A program made the position numbers and the translations under genes. A DNA stretch of 64,000 nucleotides from Lactococcus hircilactis (GTDB lineage: Bacteria > Bacillota > Bacilli > Lactobacillales > Streptococcaceae): NCBI RefSeq assembly GCF_009601015.1, contig NZ_WITJ01000009.1:62001-126000 (forward strand). The letters are read 5' to 3'. How positions within the stretch are numbered: the first letter of the stretch is position 1; every line of letters starts with the position of its first letter. Shown piece after piece: positions 43,606-51,088 of the stretch. The notes beneath the pieces were generated by a model. That model searched no databases. It worked only from the letters and a program-made list of their open reading frames with translations, and had not been told where the DNA came from.

Positions 43606-44645
43606 AAAAAGAAAAAACTGAAATTCCACAAAAGAAAAATAAATTCCTCAAACGCCTGCTTTTGATTGGACTTCCGATTATTGCTGTGATTGCTTTGATC
43701 GTCCCAACTAATCATTATATCGAAGTTCCTGGAACGACAGAATCGGTCAATGCGATGGTTCATATCGACGGAAAAAAAGATACGCATAAAGGAAATTTCT
43801 TTTTAACGACCGTTGAGATTGCGCGTGCGAACTTGGCGATGATGATTTATGCTCATTTTAATCCATTTGCGACAGTTTACAGTGCACAAGATTTGATGGG
43901 AAATATGAGTAGTAAACAATACGATTTAGTCAATCAATTTTACATGCAAACCGCACAAAACACTGCGATTTATCAAGCATTTAAGCAGGCAAAAATGCCG
44001 TATGAGCTAAAATATGATGGTGTTTATGTCCTTGAAATTGCAAAAAATTCGACGTTTAATGGCAAACTTCAAATCGCGGATACCGTCAATGAAGTCAATG
44101 GAAAAACGTTTCAATCTAGCGAAGAAATGATGAAGTTTATTCAAAGTCAAAAAGTCGGAGATCCTGTGACGATTAAGGTTCAGCGAATCGATGGAAAGCC
44201 CCATCGTTTTGAAGGAAAATATGTAAAGCTTGCGACAGGAAAAACAGGAATTGGGATTAGTCTAGTGGATCACACAGAAGTCGTGACTGACCCGAAAGTT
44301 ACGATTAACGCAGGTGCAATCGGTGGTCCAAGTGCGGGGATGATGTTTACACTAGAGATTTACAGTCAAATTACAGGGAAAAATTTGAGAGCGGGACGTG
44401 AAATTGCAGGGACAGGAACAATCAACTCAGATGGGACCATCGGACAAATCGGCGGTGTTGATAAAAAAGTAGCTACAGCGAGTAAAGAAGGCGCAAAAGT
44501 TTTCTTAGTGCCTGATTCAGGCACTAAAAAAGAAAGCAGCAACAACTATTTAGGTGCCAAAGCCGCAGCTAAAAAACTCAATACAAAGATGAAAATTATC
44601 CCCGTCAAAACCATTACTGACGCCTTGGATTATTTAGAAAAATAA
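43602..44645 (+). CDS. PDZ-Lon (S16) membrane protease, YlbL/SepM type
   Basis: The 347-aa protein has one N-terminal membrane helix (about residues 18-36), a PDZ domain (about 125-210), and a C-terminal S16 protease domain with the catalytic Ser in GGPSAGMMF and Lys in [10 protein letters not shown]. Streptococcal SepM processes a peptide pheromone outside the cell; YlbL is linked to DNA-damage control in Bacillus. The gene lies just upstream of the Rgg island, though this order is common without it. Confidence 0.9.
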   Translation: MKKEKTEIPQKKNKFLKRLLLIGLPIIAVIALIVPTNHYIEVPGTTESVNAMVHIDGKKDTHKGNFFLTTVEIARANLAMMIYAHFNPFATVYSAQDLMGNMSSKQYDLVNQFYMQTAQNTAIYQAFKQAKMPYELKYDGVYVLEIAKNSTFNGKLQIADTVNEVNGKTFQSSEEMMKFIQSQKVGDPVTIKVQRIDGKPHRFEGKYVKLATGKTGIGISLVDHTEVVTDPKVTINAGAIGGPSAGMMFTLEIYSQITGKNLRAGREIAGTGTINSDGTIGQIGGVDKKVATASKEGAKVFLVPDSGTKKESSNNYLGAKAAAKKLNTKMKIIPVKTITDALDYLEK

Positions 44646-44649
44646 GAGC

Positions 44650-44675
44650 GACTGACCACGTGTCAGTCCTTTTTT
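44650..44675 (+). terminator. Terminator after the PDZ protease gene
   Basis: GACTGAC/GTCAGTC stem with a CACGT loop, then CTTTTTT. Its right part, GTGTCAGTCCTTTTT, recurs at 49328. Confidence 0.85.
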
Positions 44676-44682
44676 CATCTAG

Positions 44683-44711
44683 TTTACAAGATTCTGTCAA
44701 AGTTGTATAAT
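44683..44711 (+). promoter_or_regulatory. rgg promoter
   Basis: TTTACA, 17 nt, TATAAT (44706-44711), 50 bp before the rgg ATG. Confidence 0.75.
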
Positions 44712-44732
44712 AATATCAAATAATTTAAAAGA

Positions 44733-44750
44733 TTTGGAATATATGGCAAA
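44733..44750. promoter_or_regulatory. Rgg operator 1 (before rgg)
   Basis: TTTGGAATATATGGCAAA is 16/18 to the perfect palindrome TTTGGAATATATTCCAAA. It lies about 15-32 nt after the predicted rgg transcription start, a place that suits autorepression. Confidence 0.7.
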
Positions 44751-44761
44751 GGAAAACTAAA

Positions 44762-45619
44762 ATGGAAAAAAATTTAAAAACTGGAAAAATTATTGCTTTC
44801 ATAAGAAAAACAAAACATCTAAAATTAAAAGAAATGACAGGAGGCTCTTTTTCAGAATCTCAACTTGCAAAATTTGAAAAAGGCGAAACAGAGATTACTG
44901 TGGGTAAATTATTTACCGTCTTAGAAAACTCAAATGTCTATTTTGACGAATTTCAAAACCTTTATAACGACTATGAACAATCTAACGAATACAGCTATCG
45001 TCACAAGTTGGCCATTGCTTATGCGCAAAAAAATGTTGAAGAAATAAAGGAAATTCAAGATTTTTGGAAAGAAAAATGCCAACAGAAACCTGATAATAAA
45101 TTTTATCAGATTAATCAAATAGTGGTTAAAATCAACTTAGCAATGGTCCAAAATTCCAAACCTTATAAAAAAGACATTACTTTCTTGATGAACTACCTTG
45201 ATTCTGTCGATGAATGGGGACGCTATGAGTTATGGATTTTTGGAAATTGTCTTCGACATTTTGATGATAATGCTCTAGAGTATTACGGAATTCAAATTTT
45301 AGGAAAAGCAAATTATTATCACTCAATTCATCTCAATCAACAAATCGTAATAAGAATATTTTTAAACCTTATTGATACTTGGTTACGTCGAGAAAATTTG
45401 ATACAAGCTTTTAAATATATCAATCACTTAAATGAAATAGGAATAAGTATCAATTTTTTCTATGAAAAAATCTTGTTTGAATATCATAAAGCCCATTATA
45501 AAGTATTACAAAAACAAAAAGGTGCTATCGAAGAAATGAAAAAACACGCGCAAATCCTAGAAGATCATGGATATTCACTAGAAGCAAAAGTCCTTTTTGA
45601 AGAGATTGAAAAATTATAG
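44762..45619 (+). CDS. Rgg/GadR/MutR-family regulator of the RiPP operon
   Basis: The 285-aa protein has an N-terminal HTH (about residues 8-62: IAFIRKTKHLKLKEMTGGSFSESQLAKFEKGETEITVGKLFTVLE) and a C-terminal helical repeat domain, the Rgg layout. Rgg proteins often bind short secreted peptides (SHP). No convincing SHP gene was found in the flanks. Near-identical palindromes before this gene and before the radical-SAM operon indicate that it controls both. Confidence 0.88.
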   Translation: MEKNLKTGKIIAFIRKTKHLKLKEMTGGSFSESQLAKFEKGETEITVGKLFTVLENSNVYFDEFQNLYNDYEQSNEYSYRHKLAIAYAQKNVEEIKEIQDFWKEKCQQKPDNKFYQINQIVVKINLAMVQNSKPYKKDITFLMNYLDSVDEWGRYELWIFGNCLRHFDDNALEYYGIQILGKANYYHSIHLNQQIVIRIFLNLIDTWLRRENLIQAFKYINHLNEIGISINFFYEKILFEYHKAHYKVLQKQKGAIEEMKKHAQILEDHGYSLEAKVLFEEIEKL

Positions 45620-45622
45620 GGC

Positions 45623-45673
45623 TTTGGCATATATTCCAAAAGAAATTTATAGGATAATTAAAAATGATATGAT
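45623..45673 (+). promoter_or_regulatory. Rgg operator 2 and RiPP operon promoter
   Basis: TTTGGCATATATTCCAAA (45623-45640) is 17/18 to the same palindrome as operator 1. It sits 5 bp upstream of a weak -35 TTTATA (45646), a 16-nt spacer and TATGAT (45668-45673). A weak core promoter with an adjacent upstream palindrome is what an activator-dependent promoter looks like. Confidence 0.7.
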
Positions 45674-45703
45674 ATAGCCATAAAATAATGGCTATATTTT
45701 TTT
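45674..45703 (+). terminator. rgg terminator overlapping the RiPP promoter start
   Basis: ATAGCCAT/ATGGCTAT stem with an AAAATA loop, then seven T. The predicted transcription start of the RiPP promoter (about 45680) falls inside the left arm, so the hairpin would stop rgg transcripts but could not form in the RiPP transcript. Confidence 0.75.
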
Positions 45704-45747
45704 AGCTGAAAATAAGAAAGTATACATGAAATCAGGAGGGAAATTCG

Positions 45748-47052
45748 ATGAAAAAACTGTCAAATTATGTTGTAACGAGAAAATATGATGATGGAAAAGT
45801 GATGCTTAACACGAAAAATAATTTCTCTATTAAAGTAACAAATGCACTTTTAGATAAAATTTCTAATGATGAGAAAATTGCCTGTGAATTTGAGGATTAT
45901 CTGACACAAAATAGATTTTATGAAGAAGAAAATGAATATACAAATATGATGAAGCAGATTTTTTCAGAAGAAGATGAACTTTTAAGACTTACAATTTTGA
46001 CACATGGAGATTGTAACTTTCGATGTTTATATTGCTATGAACAGTTTGAAAATGTACTTATGTCCCAACAAACAATGGATAACATTGTGAAATTTACAAA
46101 AGAAAAACTAAAAAATGGAAATTATAAAATATTACGTGCTTCATGGTTTGGAGGAGAACCCCTTTTGGGTTATAAGACAATTCTCTACCTCTCCGATAAA
46201 TTTCAAGAACTAGCCATACAATATGAAGTTGAATTTATAGCCGACATGACAACCAATGGTTATCTTTTAGATAAACGGAAATTTCAAGTATTAGTGGAGA
46301 AATGTAATTGTACAACATACCAAATTACCGTAGATGGGACAAAGGAAAGTCACGACCAGCAGAGAGTTATGAAAAATGGGAAAGGTACATTTGAACGAAT
46401 TTATAATAATCTTTTGGAAGCAAAAGCCAGTCTACTTGATTTTGTAATTATTTTACGTTTCAATATTTCAAAAGTGAATTTCAACCAAGTTCAAGGATTT
46501 ATGGACTTAGAAGGAATTCCTTTCAAAACGGACGCACGGTTTTATTTTATGTATAGAAATGTAGAAAATTGGGGACAAGGACAACGAACAGAAAAATATT
46601 CAATAGAAATGCTAAAGAGTGATGTCGGTTATCAATTTTCTAACGAAGCAATAGAAAAAGGGTATAAAATATATGAAGTCCTCCCCTTTCTAAAAAATTC
46701 TAATGCCTGTTACGCTACTAATCCTAACAATTATACATTTGATGTTAGAGGAAAGATTATGGCGTGTACAGTCTTGCTCTATAATTCCATGAATATTTTT
46801 GGAAATGTCAATATAGATACATTAGATGAACAAAAAAGAAGAAAACTTTGGATACATAGTATCGAAAAAATACCAAAAGATTGTATAAATTGTGAAATTG
46901 TTGCAATATGTAAAGGTGGATATTGTCCTAAGATAACTTTGTATGACCATGCAACTCAGAAAAGAGTTTGTCAAAGAGCAAAGGAAAGTTTTGAAAAAAG
47001 TCTGAATCTATTTGTTCATCAAGATTGGGTAGAGGTAACTTTAGATGTTTAA
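45748..47052 (+). CDS. Radical SAM/SPASM peptide-modifying enzyme
   Basis: The 434-aa protein has the radical SAM motif C89-NFR-C93-LY-C96 after LTILTHGD, the GGEP-type motif WFGGEPLLG, and a C-terminal SPASM domain with Cys at 321, 340, 379, 382, 388, 393 and 408 (CINCEIVAICKGGYC core) for two auxiliary iron-sulfur clusters. The first 85 residues could be the leader-binding (RRE-like) region. Enzymes of this class make thioether or carbon-carbon crosslinks in RiPP peptides. It overlaps the exporter gene by 8 nt. Ribosome site AGGAGGG. Confidence 0.9.
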   Translation: MKKLSNYVVTRKYDDGKVMLNTKNNFSIKVTNALLDKISNDEKIACEFEDYLTQNRFYEEENEYTNMMKQIFSEEDELLRLTILTHGDCNFRCLYCYEQFENVLMSQQTMDNIVKFTKEKLKNGNYKILRASWFGGEPLLGYKTILYLSDKFQELAIQYEVEFIADMTTNGYLLDKRKFQVLVEKCNCTTYQITVDGTKESHDQQRVMKNGKGTFERIYNNLLEAKASLLDFVIILRFNISKVNFNQVQGFMDLEGIPFKTDARFYFMYRNVENWGQGQRTEKYSIEMLKSDVGYQFSNEAIEKGYKIYEVLPFLKNSNACYATNPNNYTFDVRGKIMACTVLLYNSMNIFGNVNIDTLDEQKRRKLWIHSIEKIPKDCINCEIVAICKGGYCPKITLYDHATQKRVCQRAKESFEKSLNLFVHQDWVEVTLDV

Positions 47053-48016
47053 AGAAATAAAAACAATTATTCACTATGCTCCTAAAGTAAAAATGGCACT
47101 GTTTGTACTGTCGATTATAGCTAATTCTGTCTTAAATCTTGCAACAGCTCTGATTGTGCAAAGTGCAACAAATATACAAGGAAAAACAAATAACCATAAT
47201 ATCTTCTTATTTGGTATTGTAAGTATGCTCTTATATGCTTATGTATCGTTCGCTTATTTTTTCGCAAACTACATGGAAGATACAATTATTTATAGTGTGA
47301 TAACTAATATGAAGCAAAAGTTATTGAAAGTATTAGTACTAAAAAAAACAAAGTATTCAAATTCAGAAAAAATCTCTATCTTTACCAATGATATGCAGCT
47401 CTTTTCTGATCGTTATCTAATGCAATTGTTGGATATTCCAAGTTACCTTCTCATTTTTTTCATTCCATTAATATATATGGTTTCGCAAAATAGACTAATG
47501 GGACTATTATTTGTAATCGGTTCAATACTATTGCCGATTCCCCAATCACTTTTAAATCACAAATTGAATGATTTGGGAAAAAAACTATCAGAAAAAAGAG
47601 CGCAACTTTTGTCAGCAGCGAGTGATGAGATTAACGGTCGTACAACACTTATTAATAATGAAAGTGTTGATTCTGCATTAGTGTTAGAAAATAAAAAGAT
47701 AATAGAATCTGAAAAAGTACTTTTTTATTCAAATATTTTTCTTTTTATAGCTCTTTCCTTAAGTATGTTGTTAAAGGGAGTGATTCAAGTGATTCCATTT
47801 GCGATAGGCCTTTTCTTAATTGCAAATGGAGACGGTCTATCCTTTTCAATTTTACTTGCACTTTACCTAACGAGTCAACAAATGGGGCAGCCCATACAAC
47901 AAGTTCTAATGTCATTAACACAAGTTCAAGAAATGAAAAATATTAGAAAAAAATATTTGATTTATTATGTATTAAAATTGGTACTGCTGATAATTCAAGT
48001 TGGAAAGGGAATTTAA
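47045..48016 (+). CDS. ABC exporter, transmembrane part (zero frame)
   Basis: Translation gives 323 aa with six hydrophobic segments up to about residue 285, the usual membrane domain of a single-chain ABC exporter, but the frame ends without an ATPase domain. At A7 (47947-47953) the frame reads AGA AAA AAA TAT, an A AAA AAA heptamer. A -1 shift here joins exactly to the ATPase frame and would give a normal exporter of about 537 aa. No peptidase C39 domain is present, so leader cleavage is done elsewhere. It should export the RiPP product. Confidence 0.85.
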   Translation: MFKEIKTIIHYAPKVKMALFVLSIIANSVLNLATALIVQSATNIQGKTNNHNIFLFGIVSMLLYAYVSFAYFFANYMEDTIIYSVITNMKQKLLKVLVLKKTKYSNSEKISIFTNDMQLFSDRYLMQLLDIPSYLLIFFIPLIYMVSQNRLMGLLFVIGSILLPIPQSLLNHKLNDLGKKLSEKRAQLLSAASDEINGRTTLINNESVDSALVLENKKIIESEKVLFYSNIFLFIALSLSMLLKGVIQVIPFAIGLFLIANGDGLSFSILLALYLTSQQMGQPIQQVLMSLTQVQEMKNIRKKYLIYYVLKLVLLIIQVGKGI

Positions 48017-48657
48017 AAGAAAATAAGACATTTGACTATCTAGATATCTCGAACTTATCGAAAAATTTTGAAGATAAAACGATATTTAAAAATTTCAATA
48101 AAAAAATACCATTTGGGAGTAAAGTTTTAGTAACAGGAGAAAGTGGTAGTGGCAAAAGCACCCTACTTAAAATGATAAGTCAAGAAATTTCCATGGATTA
48201 TGGAGAGATTTCTATTGTTAAAAATGGGAAAAAAATAGAGATTCCAATGAGATATATAGGTTTCGTAAGCCAAGAACCATTTGTTTTTAATGGCAGCATA
48301 ATGTACAATCTTACCCTAGGTCGAGACTATGAAGAAAAAATTCTCAAAGATATGTTAAAAAAAGTTAATTTAGAAGAGCTGAATCTAGATTACCTGATTC
48401 AAAATAATGGAGAAAATTTATCAGGTGGACAAAAAATTAGATTAGAACTAGCTCGTGTTTTGTTAAGAAGTAAAAGCATAATCTTAGTTGATGAAGTAAC
48501 CGCATCGTTGGATAAGAAAAATTCTAAAAAAATTCGTGACTTGATTTATAGTTTAAATGGAGTCACAATCATTGAAGTTGCTCACCATATTGACGACGAA
48601 AGTCGTTATGATGATATCATTACTATCGGAAAGGAGGACTGGTATGAAAATCATTAA
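47947..48657 (+). CDS. ABC exporter, ATPase part (-1 frame)
   Basis: The -1 frame opens directly after a TAG at 47944-47946 and encodes a full nucleotide-binding domain: Walker A GESGSGKST (48136-48162), Q-loop GFVSQEPF, signature LSGGQKIRLELARVLL, Walker B IILVDEVTAS and H-loop EVAHH. The first ATG in this frame (48172) lies after Walker A, so a working ATPase needs frameshifting or a corrected homopolymer. Its last codons overlap the start of the precursor peptide gene. Confidence 0.8.
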   Translation, partial: KKIFDLLCIKIGTADNSSWKGNLKENKTFDYLDISNLSKNFEDKTIFKNFNKKIPFGSKVLVTGESGSGKSTLLKMISQEISMDYGEISIVKNGKKIEIPMRYIGFVSQEPFVFNGSIMYNLTLGRDYEEKILKDMLKKVNLEELNLDYLIQNNGENLSGGQKIRLELARVLLRSKSIILVDEVTASLDKKNSKKIRDLIYSLNGVTIIEVAHHIDDESRYDDIITIGKEDWYENH

Positions 48658-48733
48658 AAATAAAAAAGCCGATACTTTAAAATCGAGTTTGCACACAATT
48701 GGGAACAATTGTCAAGTTAGTAATGTATGTTAA
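48644..48733 (+). CDS. RiPP precursor peptide, 29 aa
   Basis: The ATG is 5 nt after GGAGG, inside the last codons of the ABC ATPase, and the frame ends TAA at 48731-48733. The N-terminal half MKIIKNKKADTLKSS is basic, leader-like; the C-terminal half HTIGNNCQVSNVC has two Cys, each two residues after Asn (N21-N-C23 and N27-V-C29), the second being the last residue. Size, strong ribosome site, position in a radical-SAM/ABC/Rgg operon and Cys-rich tail identify it as the likely substrate. A terminator follows. Confidence 0.8.
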   Translation: MKIIKNKKADTLKSSLHTIGNNCQVSNVC

Positions 48734-48820
48734 AACTATCTCGAAGTTAATGAGTTAAAAAAACTTTATATTTTGAAAGGTTAACTAATTCATCAACTCA
48801 CTAAAGATTCAAAACCAAAG

Positions 48821-48852
48821 AATACTCTGACAAATTTATCGGAGTATTTTTT
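48821..48852 (+). terminator. RiPP operon terminator
   Basis: AATACTC/GAGTATT stem, then TTTTTT, 88 bp after the precursor stop. Confidence 0.7.
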
Positions 48853-48857
48853 AACAA

Positions 48858-49100
48858 GGTCAGCGAATTTATTAGGTTTATGTTCAAGATACGCTTTATC
48901 TACACCATTTCCTGAAAGTGATGTTCTGATCAAGGCTATAAGTCGATTTTTTAAGGTCAGTAACTAACTCCTAAGGATTTTTTCATCAGTAGCGTCTTTA
49001 CCAGTAAATCGCATAAAATAGGAAATTTTATTGTGAAGTTAAATTTTATAAGGTAGATAAAATGTGTGTTTTAAATTCTCTAACACGGTATTGAATTTGA
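48858..49100 (-). pseudogene. Decayed iron-alcohol dehydrogenase (adhE-like) C-terminal fragment
   Basis: Frames on the minus strand give LKFNTVLENLKHTFYLPYK, then FMRFTGKDATDEKILR, then SLSGNGVDKAYLEHKPNKFADLV. In the same order these match the C-terminal part of the intact AdhE at 53.8-56.5 kb (VIKFNAVSGNVKRTPYPRYE, RFMGFATKADSNEVA, TLTGNGVKKDHLERELDKLADLV). Several frameshifts separate the pieces and there is no start. The low identity shows it is not a recent copy of the local adhE. Confidence 0.65.
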
Positions 49101-49101
49101 G

Positions 49102-49277
49102 TTGTTATGGATAAATGTATTTTGCTTTTGGATTGAAGTCATTTTCCAAAAATTCCTTAATATATTCGTTGATGTATTTGATGTAGCAATATTTATCTGT
49201 AGGTAGGTATTTTTTTCTCCCCCTGAAAGATATCTTTGGACTAGTTTAAGTTTAAACTCAAAGGAGTATTTTGTCAT
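49102..49277 (-). mobile_element. Remnant of an IS3/IS150-type transposase orfA
   Basis: The frame begins MTKYSFEFKLKLVQRYLSGGE, the common N-terminus of IS3-family OrfA proteins, then degenerates within 25 residues and runs into the alcohol dehydrogenase fragment. No terminal repeats or orfB were found. It marks past IS activity at the right end of the RiPP island. Confidence 0.65.
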
Positions 49278-49327
49278 AAGAAAAAATCTTTCATTTTTGA
49301 AAAGTCTATATTCTTGGGTTCACATCA

Positions 49328-49375
49328 GTGTCAGTCCTTTTTATTTTTTACAAAGTAGAGAAAAAAGCGTATAAT
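49328..49375 (+). promoter_or_regulatory. Right-hand direct repeat and leaderless promoter
   Basis: GTGTCAGTCCTTTTT (49328-49342) repeats 44660-44674 exactly. It is followed by TTTACA (49347), 17 nt and TATAAT (49370-49375), 6 nt before the ATG of a 28-aa frame. The left copy is likewise followed by TTTACA-17-TATAAT. Confidence 0.65.
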
Positions 49376-49381
49376 GAATAC

Positions 49382-49468
49382 ATGAAAAGATTTGTAATTG
49401 TTGGAATATTCGATGAAGAATACAAATGCTTTGAGGAACATAAAGAAATTTTTGAGGATAAATCATGA
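49382..49468 (+). CDS. 28-aa leaderless ORF before the ABC transporter
   Basis: The product begins MKRFVIVGIFDEEYKCFEEH. The start is 6 nt after a TATAAT box and the stop overlaps the ABC ATPase start (ATGA), so it could serve as a coupling leader for that gene. I do not recognise the peptide; it may also be the stump of a longer gene. Confidence 0.5.
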   Translation: MKRFVIVGIFDEEYKCFEEHKEIFEDKS

Positions 49469-50316
49469 AAGAAATCATAAAAGTTAGTCATCTCTCAAAA
49501 TCATTTGAAGATAATCCGATTATCAAAGACATCTCTTTTTCTGTCAATGAAGGAGAAATTTTTATTATCTTAGGAAAAAATGGTGCAGGAAAAACGACAT
49601 TGATTAAGATGTTGCTTCATATTCTTGCACAGGATTCCGGAGAAATTGACTACTACGGGCAAGCTATCGCCACTTACGGTCAGAAACTCTATGAAATGAC
49701 CTCAGCAGTCCTAGAAAATGCGGAAAATACTTATGGTTATCTAACAGCGATTGAAAATATCGAATATTTCGCAGCACTTTACCAACGAAAAATCAAAAAG
49801 CAAGAAATCTTACAGCTTTTAGAACAATTTGACTTGGCGGAAGCAGCGAACAAACGCGTTTTCAACTTTTCACGAGGAATGAAACAAAAATTATCTATTA
49901 TTTGTAGCTTGCTTAATGATGCAAAAATTTTGTTCTTAGATGAGCCGACTTTAGGACTGGATTTTAAAGCCAATCGTGACTTACTGGATATGGTCAAGAA
50001 AATGTCAAAAGAACATAATAAAACAATTATCCTAACCACACATCAAACCGATGTTATCAAATCCCTTGCCGATAGAGTTCTCTTATTGAACAAAGGGGAA
50101 ATTTCATTTTTAGGAAAATATGAATCTTTTATTCAAGAAAATTCTCTTGTTTATTATCTTATTAATACGAATACTGACAGTTATCAACTTACAGATGAAA
50201 ATTTGGCAGACGAAAAATTAAAAAAATTGATAGAAGAGGGCGAAAAAATTATCTCTTACGAAAAACATGACCGATCAATAGAAGAAATTTTAATTGATTA
50301 TTATAAAGGAGGGTAA
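49465..50316 (+). CDS. ABC transporter ATP-binding protein
   Basis: The 283-aa ATPase has Walker A GKNGAGKTT, signature FSRGMKQKLSIICSLL, Walker B ILFLDEPTLGLDF and H-loop TTHQ. The signature SRG variant is common in drug/bacteriocin-type ABC-2 exporters. It pairs with the membrane protein 1 bp downstream. The substrate is unknown; closeness to the RiPP locus makes self-immunity possible, but the 15-bp repeat places it outside the island. Confidence 0.9.
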   Translation: MKEIIKVSHLSKSFEDNPIIKDISFSVNEGEIFIILGKNGAGKTTLIKMLLHILAQDSGEIDYYGQAIATYGQKLYEMTSAVLENAENTYGYLTAIENIEYFAALYQRKIKKQEILQLLEQFDLAEAANKRVFNFSRGMKQKLSIICSLLNDAKILFLDEPTLGLDFKANRDLLDMVKKMSKEHNKTIILTTHQTDVIKSLADRVLLLNKGEISFLGKYESFIQENSLVYYLINTNTDSYQLTDENLADEKLKKLIEEGEKIISYEKHDRSIEEILIDYYKGG

Positions 50317-50317
50317 A

Positions 50318-51040
50318 ATGTTCAGAGCAGAATTTAAACGAGAACTAAGAGAAACTTTAGTCTTTTATCCAGATTTCATTTCAAGTTTAGTGATGATGGT
50401 TATTCTTTTATCTGTTTTTATGATTCTCGGACAACATTTTACAAGTTCGAGCTATATTGGCTATGCTTTTTGGTTTTTACTTAGTGGTGTTTTGACTGTT
50501 GCTTCAGAATCGATTTCTTATGAAAAACAGGTAGGAACTTTTGAGCAGTTGATTTTAAAACCGATTAGTTTGATTCATATCTTGTTTATTAAATCAATTG
50601 TCTGGGGGATTTTTAATTTTATTAGAATAATGATTGCGACGGTCATTGTCTGTTTTTTCTATCAGATTCATATAAATTTGAGTTGGGTTTCTTTAGCCGC
50701 TTTAGTCATTAATTTTTTTGCAATTGTCGGGTTTTCAATGATATTCTCAGGACTAACATTGAAATTCACTAAAATTGCTTCCTTTGTTGGAATCATACAA
50801 TACCTCTTACTTTTTGCGTCAGGCACTTTAATCTCTTTGGACAAAATGCCAGCAGTTTTGGTTGTTTTAACCAAAGTTTTACCCATTAATCTTGGCTTAA
50901 AAGTAAGCCAAAATCCCTTTGAATTGACTACTTTTCTACTCCTTATTCTACAAATGATTATCTATATGATTATAGGAACGGCTAGTTTTAGTTATATCTA
51001 TAATCGAGCAAAAAAGAATGGAATCAATTCACGATATTAA
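50318..51040 (+). CDS. ABC-2-type transporter permease
   Basis: The 240-aa protein has six membrane segments. The start is the ATG behind AGGAGGG, 1 bp after the ATPase stop, rather than an earlier in-frame ATG within that gene. It forms an exporter with the preceding ATPase. Confidence 0.87.
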   Translation: MFRAEFKRELRETLVFYPDFISSLVMMVILLSVFMILGQHFTSSSYIGYAFWFLLSGVLTVASESISYEKQVGTFEQLILKPISLIHILFIKSIVWGIFNFIRIMIATVIVCFFYQIHINLSWVSLAALVINFFAIVGFSMIFSGLTLKFTKIASFVGIIQYLLLFASGTLISLDKMPAVLVVLTKVLPINLGLKVSQNPFELTTFLLLILQMIIYMIIGTASFSYIYNRAKKNGINSRY

Positions 51041-51088
51041 ATGAGAATGATCTGATATGCGCGTGAAACTGGAGGATCAGGAGAAAGA

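Noticed and set aside
44634-44678. Minus-strand 14-codon frame ([14 protein letters not shown]) as a possible SHP pheromone for Rgg
   Set aside because: It is encoded by the protease terminator itself, lacks a ribosome site and lacks the hydrophobic SHP pattern.
45726-45788. 20-codon frame starting MKSGGKFDEK before the radical-SAM gene as a second precursor
   Set aside because: It overlaps the enzyme's ribosome site and start, has no ribosome site of its own and reads the enzyme's codons in another frame.
48172-48657. Stand-alone ABC ATPase starting at ATG 48172
   Set aside because: This start lies after Walker A, so the product could not bind ATP; the upstream frame continues through Walker A without a start codon.
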